Shown: positions 45,383 through 51,723 of the stretch, piece after piece
Position numbering within the stretch: the stretch's first letter is position 1
Layout of the letters: every line of letters starts with the position of its first letter
Assembly (NCBI GenBank): GCA_002717445.1
Contig: PBDY01000025.1
Coordinates: 1-51,723, forward strand
DNA length: 51,723 bases
From: Gammaproteobacteria bacterium
Lineage (GTDB): Bacteria; Pseudomonadota; Gammaproteobacteria; Steroidobacterales; UBA11654
Reading direction: 5' to 3'
Notes under the pieces: model-generated
Database searches by the model: none
What the model was told of the DNA's origin: nothing
The model's input: the letters and a program-made list of their open reading frames with translations, nothing else
Position numbers and translations under genes: made by a program

Positions 45383-46093
45383 CTATCTGGTTAATTGCAC
45401 CAGATTGGCTTCAAAGTTGACTTTATTGTTCTCTGTCTGCTCTAGTTTAATGGGTATAAAATCCAACTCTGGTGCCAGCCAGAAGGTATTGATCCGGTTT
45501 GAATTTCTTGATCGATGCGACACTTCAATGACATCATAAGATCCGAAAGGGACTGAAATCTTTCTTTTTGAATTCGAGGATGATATATCAATTTCCTTGA
45601 TTTCATCTCGATCGATAATTAAGTATGAGTCCTTCATGCCATTGTTTTGTTTTTGATGCATGATTTCAATTTGTAAAAGCACTCTTGTCAGAATGGACTC
45701 TTCTAATTTTAAATCAATGGTCCGATCTTTATAGAAGCCCTTGATCACTTTTTTACTCCAGTCAAAGTCAATAATAGACTCTCTTGGATTACGTCTTATG
45801 GTATCGATCAGTTTGTAATTGATTGGTCTGATTTCGTTATCGATGATTTCAAATGCACTTGACTCATTGATTGAGCCATTGGCAATCAGTTTCCAAAAAC
45901 CAGTTGGCTCTGTTTTTAGGCTATATGTATAGACTTCCTCATTTTTTTCTAGTTTTGCTCTTAACGTTCCATCCGCTTGCATCAGTTTTACTGAATAGAC
46001 TGCTTCATAATCAATAGGCACTGCATTTGCCTCTTCAGAAAGGAAGAAAGTGCAGGCGATAATCAACAATTTATATACAGTCAGAGCTTTCAT
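45383..46093 (-). CDS. DUF3108 family exported protein
   Basis: Secreted or periplasmic protein of unknown function. A signal peptide spans residues 1-24 (LLIIACTFFLSEEANA then VPIDYEAVYSV). The body has the DUF3108 pattern: an early YEAVYSVKLMQADGTL strand pair, TGFWKLIANGSINESSAFEI, and the late VPFGSYDVIEV and TFWLAPELDFIPIKLEQ blocks. Length 236 residues. It lies upstream of tetR on the same strand, but the strong tetR promoter and operator separate it from the efflux operon. It is divergent from the S9 peptidase. Confidence 0.85.
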   Translation of the reverse strand: MKALTVYKLLIIACTFFLSEEANAVPIDYEAVYSVKLMQADGTLRAKLEKNEEVYTYSLKTEPTGFWKLIANGSINESSAFEIIDNEIRPINYKLIDTIRRNPRESIIDFDWSKKVIKGFYKDRTIDLKLEESILTRVLLQIEIMHQKQNNGMKDSYLIIDRDEIKEIDISSSNSKRKISVPFGSYDVIEVSHRSRNSNRINTFWLAPELDFIPIKLEQTENNKVNFEANLVQLTR

Positions 46094-46220
46094 ATTCTTT
46101 TTATAACATATTAATTAGTTATAAAAATGAAGTTAGTTTGAAAATCAATTTTGTGAGATCGGGTGAAAATATGCTTTCGATTGAGCTGTATTGATTCCCA
46201 CAAATCACTAAATAATGAGT

Positions 46221-46256
46221 CACATCTGGGTATAATCTCACATCTGGGTAAAATCT
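46221..46256 (+). repeat. Tandem 18-bp direct repeat carrying duplicated -10 boxes
   Basis: Two adjacent copies of CACATCTGGGTAtAATCT (46221-46238) and CACATCTGGGTAaAATCT (46239-46256) differ at one base. Each holds a -10-like hexamer, TATAAT at 46231-46236 and TAAAAT at 46249-46254, so the gene at 46274 may have two start points 18 bases apart. No good -35 is seen; the repeat could instead be a regulator site. The rest of the 180-base divergent spacer (46094-46273) shows only A/T-rich sequence. Confidence 0.75.
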
Positions 46257-46273
46257 TAAAATAGGGGTTTAAT

Positions 46274-48214
46274 ATGAAAAAATATCTTCTTTCAGTGTTA
46301 TGTGCTTCCTTATTTTTCTCGGCCATAACTTTTGCTAATGAAAGAACTGAGAACAATGGCAATCTGATTCTTAAAAATATTCCAATAATCCCTGAAAGCA
46401 TTAAGCAAGATCTCACCCAATATCAGAATGTTCGATCGGCTCCTTTCAGAGGGTTTAATCGTGAAGGCAGCCAGATCTTCATTACAACTCGTTTTGGGAA
46501 TGTGAGCCAATTGCATAGGGTTAAGAAACAAGGTGGAGCAAGGGAGCAAATCACATTCTTTGAAGAGCCAATCGGATCAATATCCAGAAAGCCTGGAAGC
46601 CAATTGATTGCATTCACAATGGATGCAGGGGGCACAGAAAACAATCAAATCTTCATTTTAGATCCAAAGAAAGGTTCTTCGGTAATGCTCACCGATGGTA
46701 AATCAAGAAATGGAGGACCATTGTGGGAGAAGAAAGGCTCTCGAATTGCATATCAGAGCACACGACGCAATGGACAATCCAATGATGTCTGGATGATGGA
46801 TTCCAAAAATATGAATTCAGCAGAGATGATTCTAGAGTCTCCAGATGGAACTTGGTGGGGTCCGAGTGATTGGTCAAGGGATGGTAAAAAGATTTTGATT
46901 CAAAACTATATCTCAATCACGAATGCAAAAGCTTACTTATTGGACATTGAATCAAAAAAGAAAGAAATGATTCTCGGCTCAGATGAAACTGAATCATACA
47001 ATGCAATCTTGTCTTTTGATCGATCACAGAAAGGAGTGTTCTTTCTCACAAATGAGTATGGTGAATTCAATCAACTTGCTCATAAGAATTTGGTGACGAA
47101 TAAGATCACTGTGTTGACAAAGGATATACCATGGGATATTGGCGGATTTGCCATATCATCAGATCATAAAAAAGCTGCCTTTACGATCAATGAGGGCGGT
47201 ATGGGTTCTTTGTATCTTTTAGACACAGGATCAAAAAAATACAGAAAAGTTGATCACATACCAATTGGACTTCTTGGTGGTATTGAGTTCAGTGAAGATG
47301 GGACAAAATTGGGGTTGACCGTTAACAGTTATCAAACGCCTTCCGATAGTTATGTTTTGGATCTAAAAAATAACCCTCTGCTTTATGGTGATTTAAATCG
47401 ATGGACTGTTTCTGAGATTGGGGGATTGGATGCTTCTGAATTTGTCGAGCCAAAACTCATCACATATAAAAGCTTTGATCAAAAGACTATTCCTGCATTT
47501 ATTTATGCAAAAGAGTGCAAAGATCCACAACCCGTCATCATATCGATCCATGGTGGTCCAGAGGGGCAATCAAGACCTTCCTTTAGCCAGAGGATTCAGC
47601 TATGGGCCCAGAGGCTTGATGCAGCAGTGATCACTCCAAATGTAAGAGGGAGTGAAGGTTATGGCAAGAGCTATTTGGGCTTGGATAATGGTTTTCTGCG
47701 AGAGGATTCCGTTAAAGACATTGGGGCATTGCTCGACTGGATAGAAGGTCAGCCATGCCTTGATTCAACTAGAGTAGCAGTGATTGGAGGGTCTTACGGC
47801 GGCTACATGGTGCTTGCAAGTGTTACGCACTATTCAGATCGCCTAAAAGCCGCTGTTGATATTGTCGGCATATCCAACTTTGTTACATTTCTTGAAAACA
47901 CTGAAGATTATCGAAGAGATTTAAGACGAGTGGAATATGGAGATGAAAGGGATCCAGAAATGAGAGCATTCCTTGAGTCCATCAGTCCTAATAATAACAT
48001 TGAGAAAATCAATGTCCCTATACTCGTGGTTCAGGGTGAAAATGACCCTAGGGTACCGGTGACCGAGTCAGAACAAGTCGTTAAATCCCTTGAAGAGAAA
48101 GAAAAAACTGTATGGTATATGAATGCCTTAAACGAGGGGCATGGCTTTAGAAAAAAAGAAAACAGAGACATCTATGAACAAACCGTTATTTTATTCTTCG
48201 AAAAATATCTCTAG
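46274..48214 (+). CDS. Exported S9-family prolyl oligopeptidase-like peptidase (S9C/DPP type)
   Basis: Serine peptidase with an N-terminal beta-propeller (about residues 60-380, WD40-like PD40 repeats) and a C-terminal alpha/beta-hydrolase. The catalytic triad is Ser507 (GGSYGGYMV), Asp591 (GENDPRVPV) and His623 (EGHGF). The signal peptide is residues 1-21 (LSVLCASLFFSAITFA). Length 646 residues. It probably digests peptides in the periplasm. It overlaps the next S9 gene by 41 bases. Confidence 0.92.
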   Translation: MKKYLLSVLCASLFFSAITFANERTENNGNLILKNIPIIPESIKQDLTQYQNVRSAPFRGFNREGSQIFITTRFGNVSQLHRVKKQGGAREQITFFEEPIGSISRKPGSQLIAFTMDAGGTENNQIFILDPKKGSSVMLTDGKSRNGGPLWEKKGSRIAYQSTRRNGQSNDVWMMDSKNMNSAEMILESPDGTWWGPSDWSRDGKKILIQNYISITNAKAYLLDIESKKKEMILGSDETESYNAILSFDRSQKGVFFLTNEYGEFNQLAHKNLVTNKITVLTKDIPWDIGGFAISSDHKKAAFTINEGGMGSLYLLDTGSKKYRKVDHIPIGLLGGIEFSEDGTKLGLTVNSYQTPSDSYVLDLKNNPLLYGDLNRWTVSEIGGLDASEFVEPKLITYKSFDQKTIPAFIYAKECKDPQPVIISIHGGPEGQSRPSFSQRIQLWAQRLDAAVITPNVRGSEGYGKSYLGLDNGFLREDSVKDIGALLDWIEGQPCLDSTRVAVIGGSYGGYMVLASVTHYSDRLKAAVDIVGISNFVTFLENTEDYRRDLRRVEYGDERDPEMRAFLESISPNNNIEKINVPILVVQGENDPRVPVTESEQVVKSLEEKEKTVWYMNALNEGHGFRKKENRDIYEQTVILFFEKYL

Positions 48215-50309
48215 GAAGAAAACTCACTTCAATACAACTCAACTTTGTTTATTGTCTTTCTTCATTGGATTATCGAATCAAAGTGTAGGCTCATTTGAAT
48301 CAGATCCTTATCTTTGGCTTGAGGAAGTTGAAGGGGAGGCATCTTTGACATGGGTTCAAGAGCAAAATCAGAAAACATATGCTCGATATACCGAGTCGAA
48401 TGCATTCAAAGAGCAATACGACAGAATCAAAGCAGAGCTCAATGATGACGAAAGGATACCTAGCGCCTACTATCAGAATGGAGAAATGTATAATTTCTGG
48501 AGAGATGAAAATAATGTCAGAGGCATTTGGAGGAAAACTTCATTTGAGTCTTACCTAGAAGATGAACCCATTTGGGAGAATATCCTCGATATTGATCAAC
48601 TTGCAAGTGAGGAGGGGATCAATTGGCTATACAAGGGAGTTGACTGTTTAGCACCTGAGTATAAGCGTTGCCTGATCAGACTTTCAGACGGTGGCACCGA
48701 TGCTGTCACCATACGTGAATTTGACCTCTTGGAGAAAAGTTTTGTAAAAGATGGTTTCAATACTCACCCATCAAAACAAAATGCATCATGGGTCAATAAG
48801 GATCAAATTCTCATTGGAGCAAATTTTGGTGATGGAACCATGAATGAGTCTGGTTATCCAATGCAGGTTAAATTGTGGAGCAGAGGAGAGAGACTGGAGG
48901 AAGCAGAAATCTTCTTTTCGGGATCTTATGAAAAAATATTCAACTTTCCCTTTGTCAGCATCAGGCCCGATGGAAAGCACTATGGGATCATTGAGGGCCC
49001 AACGTTCTTTTCAGAAGTACTCCATCTCTTTGATGGAGAAAAACTCACAAAGGTTGATCTGCCGCAAAAGATTGATATTCATGGCTTTTTTCGAGATTCA
49101 TTGATACTCACCATTGAAGAAGATTGGAAAACATTCAGTTCGGGTTCATTGTTGGAAATCGATGCCAAATCGGCTATGGCAAATAGCATTGATCGAAATG
49201 ATGTCACCGTTATTTTTGAGCCGGATGGTAAACGTTTTATATCCGGAGTCAGTATTGGCAAGAATCAACTGATGGTTAGCATGCTTGAAAACGTCAATGG
49301 AAAAATCACAAGATTTTTGAAAACAGGTGATCGATGGAATTCAAAAAATATTGATGGTTTCCAAAACTCAACCATGAGTATTTATGGGCAAGATGCATGG
49401 TCGGATAATTCATTCATATCGGTTTCGAACTTTTTGGAGCCATCAAGCATATTCCATGCATCAGATGGCGCTGATTTCAAGAGAATTAAATCAAGGAAAA
49501 ATTCAATCGACTCAGAAAACTACAGCGTTAAACAAAACTTTGTAAGTTCAACCGATGGGACTTCAATTCCATATTTTCTCATTTCTAGAAATGATATAAA
49601 TCTCGACGGAAAGAATCCAACCATCCTATACGGGTATGGGGGCTTTCAAATCTCAAAACCACCGTCATACCTAGGCGGTTCAATTGCAGAATATTGGCTT
49701 GATGCGGGAGGTGTTTATGTTGTCTCGAATATTCGAGGTGGGGGCGAATTCGGGCCTGATTGGCATCAATCGGCATTGAAAGAAAATCGTCAAAGGGCTT
49801 ATGATGATTTCATTGCAATCGCCATGGATTTAATCAATAAGGGAATTACTTCTCCTAACCATCTCGGCATCGAAGGAAGATCAAATGGTGGACTACTGGT
49901 CGGTGCCACTTTTACCCAAAGACCTGACTTATTCAATGCAGTCATATGTGGTGTTCCGTTATTGGACATGTATCGCTATGACAAGTTATTGGCTGGTGCT
50001 TCTTGGGTTGATGAATACGGAGATCCTGATAATCCTAAAGAGTGGGAATTTATAAGTAAATACTCGCCCTATCAGAATCTTAAAGAAGGCACTGAGTATC
50101 CTGAGGTATTCTTTTATACCTCCACAAAAGACGATCGTGTCCACCCCGGCCATGCGAGAAAAATGGCAAAGAAGATGACTGATATGGGTTCGTCAATCGT
50201 TTATTATGAGAATACAGAAGGAGGGCATGCTGGAACTTCAAACTTAGACCAGTTTTCTTTTCTTTTGGCTTTACAGCTGTCTTATTTAGAAGACAAGCTG
50301 ATGAATTAA
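48174..50309 (+). CDS. Prolyl oligopeptidase (S9A)
   Basis: S9A endopeptidase cleaving after proline in short peptides. The N-terminal DPYLWLEEVEGE motif, a seven-bladed propeller and a hydrolase domain with Ser570 (GRSNGGLLVGA), Asp654 (KDDRVHPGH) and His685 (GGHAGTS) are all present. ATG 48174 (MNKPLFYSSKN) is chosen, giving 711 residues and a signal-like segment at about 27-40 (LCLLSFFIGLSNQSVG); a start at 48141 is less likely. It lies within the end of the preceding S9 gene in another frame, so the two are co-translated. Confidence 0.92.
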   Translation: MNKPLFYSSKNISRKKTHFNTTQLCLLSFFIGLSNQSVGSFESDPYLWLEEVEGEASLTWVQEQNQKTYARYTESNAFKEQYDRIKAELNDDERIPSAYYQNGEMYNFWRDENNVRGIWRKTSFESYLEDEPIWENILDIDQLASEEGINWLYKGVDCLAPEYKRCLIRLSDGGTDAVTIREFDLLEKSFVKDGFNTHPSKQNASWVNKDQILIGANFGDGTMNESGYPMQVKLWSRGERLEEAEIFFSGSYEKIFNFPFVSIRPDGKHYGIIEGPTFFSEVLHLFDGEKLTKVDLPQKIDIHGFFRDSLILTIEEDWKTFSSGSLLEIDAKSAMANSIDRNDVTVIFEPDGKRFISGVSIGKNQLMVSMLENVNGKITRFLKTGDRWNSKNIDGFQNSTMSIYGQDAWSDNSFISVSNFLEPSSIFHASDGADFKRIKSRKNSIDSENYSVKQNFVSSTDGTSIPYFLISRNDINLDGKNPTILYGYGGFQISKPPSYLGGSIAEYWLDAGGVYVVSNIRGGGEFGPDWHQSALKENRQRAYDDFIAIAMDLINKGITSPNHLGIEGRSNGGLLVGATFTQRPDLFNAVICGVPLLDMYRYDKLLAGASWVDEYGDPDNPKEWEFISKYSPYQNLKEGTEYPEVFFYTSTKDDRVHPGHARKMAKKMTDMGSSIVYYENTEGGHAGTSNLDQFSFLLALQLSYLEDKLMN

Positions 50310-50325
50310 TTATCGAGTTAAAATT

Positions 50326-51519
50326 ATGGAAAAAGATATAGATATCATTGTTTACGGTGCAACCGGTTTTACTGGCAAGCTGTGTGTGGAATACCTTGCA
50401 TCAACTCAAAGATCCACAAAGTGGGCAATTGCAGGAAGAAACCAAGAAAAACTGAAAAATGTTGCTGATGAATTATGCCCAGATATAGAAATTCTAATTG
50501 CTGATTCACAAGATGAAGACGCACTGGATCGGTTGACCCAGAGAACAAAAGTGGTTTTGTCGACCGCAGGTCCTTTTCATCGGTATGGCTCTAAGCTGGT
50601 TGCATCATGTGTGAAAAATAATGCTCACTATGTGGACATTACAGGTGAGAATTTTTGGGTCAAAGGACTGATTGATAAGCACCATGAAGAAGCTTCAAGA
50701 AAAGGGGTTAGAATTATTCCGTCTTGTGGATACGATTCGATTCCATCTGATTTAGGCAGCCTTCATTGCGTGCAATCAATGAATAAACCCATCAAGCGTA
50801 TTGAGGCCTTCCATTCCTTCAAAGGAGAGGCATCTGGAGGTACTTTGGAAACGATGTTTTCTCTTGCCGATCTTGATCTAGGCAAGTCCATATTTGATCC
50901 CTTTCTACTCAATCCCGAAGGCACAGTTTCTGATGAACAAAGAAAGTTGAGCAAAGATAAAACAGGTGTACTTAAACAAGACGCAATCAATGGTTGGTCA
51001 GGGCCTTTTATTATGGCAGCAGCCAACACAAGGGTTGTCAGGAGAAGTGCAGCGTTGCATGAACAAAAAGGAGAGCGCTACGGGCCAGATTTTACATATC
51101 AGGAATTTACCTTTCATAAGAAAAAAACAGGCGCTTATATGGCACTGGCCTTTTTAGCAATCTTTGGGCTTGTCTTAATGACACCGCTTAGAAAAATTGT
51201 GAGACCGCTGATGAAAAAACCTGGAGAAGGTCCTTCAAAAGAGGTCAGAGACAATGGATGGTTCAGTGCAACCTATAAAGCCTTGGCTGAGGATGGAGAG
51301 GTTTCTATTTTTAAAATGCATGGCAAGGGAGACCCCGGATATAAAATCACATCATTATTGGTTACTGAATCGGCATTGTGTTTGGTTGAAAATGAACAAG
51401 ATCTTCCTGGTGGCCCTGATTATGGCGGAATACTGACAAGTGCTTCAGGCCTTGGCGGAGTTTTGATTTCAAGATTGAAGAATGTCGGAATCGTTTTTGA
51501 AGGCCCTATGCAAAATTGA
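50326..51519 (+). CDS. Saccharopine dehydrogenase-like NAD(P)-binding oxidoreductase
   Basis: Rossmann-fold protein of the saccharopine dehydrogenase/trans-acting enoyl reductase group. The nucleotide-binding loop is GATGFTG at residues 11-17; VVLSTAGPFHRYGSKLV and HYVDITGE follow. A single hydrophobic helix lies near residues 265-285 (ALAFLAIFGLVLMTPL), suggesting membrane association. Length 397 residues. True saccharopine dehydrogenase activity is unlikely; relatives are linked to lipid metabolism. It follows the S9A gene by 16 bases. Confidence 0.85.
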   Translation: MEKDIDIIVYGATGFTGKLCVEYLASTQRSTKWAIAGRNQEKLKNVADELCPDIEILIADSQDEDALDRLTQRTKVVLSTAGPFHRYGSKLVASCVKNNAHYVDITGENFWVKGLIDKHHEEASRKGVRIIPSCGYDSIPSDLGSLHCVQSMNKPIKRIEAFHSFKGEASGGTLETMFSLADLDLGKSIFDPFLLNPEGTVSDEQRKLSKDKTGVLKQDAINGWSGPFIMAAANTRVVRRSAALHEQKGERYGPDFTYQEFTFHKKKTGAYMALAFLAIFGLVLMTPLRKIVRPLMKKPGEGPSKEVRDNGWFSATYKALAEDGEVSIFKMHGKGDPGYKITSLLVTESALCLVENEQDLPGGPDYGGILTSASGLGGVLISRLKNVGIVFEGPMQN

Positions 51520-51541
51520 GACAAATATATAGCGAGAAAGG

Positions 51542-51723
51542 ATGGAAATACTTAGAACACCCGATGAAAGATTTGAAAAAATAAAAGGTTATCCTTTTGA
51601 ACCTCATTACACAAACATCAAAACGCATGATGACTCGGAACTGCGTATCCATCATATTGATGAAGGCCCCAAAGATGGCCCGATTTTATTGGCCATGCAT
51701 GGACAGCCGGTGTGGAGTTATCT
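51542..51723 (+). CDS. Haloalkane dehalogenase-like alpha/beta-hydrolase, 5' part only
   Basis: The first 60 codons of a gene cut by the window end. The N-terminus MEILRTPDERFEKIKGYPFE is strongly like subfamily-I haloalkane dehalogenases (DhlA/DhmA). The HGxP oxyanion motif reads HGQPVWSY at residues 53-60; DhlA-type enzymes have Glu and LinB-type Asn at the Gln55 position. The nucleophile and halide-binding tryptophans lie outside the window, so dehalogenase activity cannot be judged. GAAAGG precedes the ATG. Confidence 0.8.
   Translation, partial: MEILRTPDERFEKIKGYPFEPHYTNIKTHDDSELRIHHIDEGPKDGPILLAMHGQPVWSY

Noticed and set aside
46111-46416. 101-residue minus-strand frame covering the 46094-46273 spacer
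   Set aside because: It runs antisense through the S9 peptidase signal-peptide region and the tandem repeat. The sequence resembles no family, and the spacer reads better as promoter DNA.
48141-48173. Earlier ATG for the S9A peptidase
   Set aside because: It would add a lysine-rich stretch (MALEKKKTETS) before the signal-like region and lies deeper in the preceding gene. ATG 48174 is the more plausible start, although neither has a strong ribosome-binding site.
1-51723. Defence island, CRISPR array, prophage, integron or biosynthetic gene cluster
   Set aside because: I looked for regularly spaced repeats, integrases, transposases, restriction/toxin genes and modular biosynthetic genes and found none. 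Nearly all genes are recognisable housekeeping or common accessory families.

Overview
The window looks like chromosomal core sequence from a streamlined, low-to-moderate GC gammaproteobacterium (about 40 % G+C by eye, not computed). The evidence is gene order matching E. coli and Pseudomonas neighbourhoods (spc/alpha ribosomal operons; uvrA<>ssb; miaB-ybeZ-ybeY-corC-lnt; leuS-lptE; holA-rsfS-rlmH; yhdP-nit-tldD; zapA-ssrS-fau<>ygfB-pepP), together with very short spacers, many ATGA/TTGA overlaps, touching or overlapping convergent genes and no clear intrinsic terminators. A marine oligotroph of the SAR86 or a similar lineage would fit, but the window alone does not prove this. I saw no tRNA, rRNA, IS element, prophage or CRISPR array, and no gene-free stretch longer than 300 bases.

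Layout. 1-8177 (+): the end of rplE, then rpsN-rpsH-rplF-rplR-rpsE-rpmD-rplO-secY-rpmJ-rpsM-rpsK-rpsD-rpoA-rplQ, with trpS attached. 8169-10988 (-): uvrA, divergent from ssb. 11098-20111 (+): ssb-miaB-phoH(ybeZ)-ybeY-corC-lnt-leuS-lptE-tdk, covering tRNA modification, ribosome maturation and outer-membrane biogenesis. 20112-22762 (-): hisI-like, an isopenicillin-N-synthase-like 2-oxoglutarate/Fe(II) oxygenase and a nupC nucleoside transporter, converging exactly on tdk. 22850-26910 (+): cysS-sufE-yidD-ycaR-holA-rsfS-rlmH. 26975-30431 (+): a drastically shortened yhdP, a nitrilase-family amidase and tldD. 30433-33975: purE(-), pmbA(+), purC(-), rpe(+). 34054-34874 (+): rplM-rpsI. 34884-37806 (-): zapB-like, zapA, 6S RNA, fau, rpiA and a Tat-type aldo/keto reductase. 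37876-40643 (+): ygfB-pepP-PfkB kinase. 40604-46093 (-): a DUF3108 protein and a TetR-MFP-RND efflux operon with its own operator. 46274-51723 (+): two S9 peptidases, a saccharopine-dehydrogenase-like oxidoreductase and the start of a haloalkane-dehalogenase-like hydrolase.

Points of most interest: a roughly 390-residue YhdP that keeps only the two ends of a normally >1200-residue lipid-bridge protein; a 19-residue acidic N-terminal extension on RpoA and an acidic tail on the protein upstream of S14 (presumably L5); a 6S RNA in its conserved place that an over-long fau ORF would hide; two promoters (purC and the zapB-like gene) whose predicted start points fall on the ATG, suggesting leaderless mRNAs; an 18-bp tandem duplication that duplicates a -10 box ahead of an S9 peptidase; a TetR operator overlapping its own promoter; and a nucleoside-salvage neighbourhood around an unassigned oxygenase. 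I did not find a clearly new multi-gene system such as a defence island or novel BGC. The window is mostly housekeeping, and its novelty lies in reduced or extended versions of known proteins and in compact regulation.
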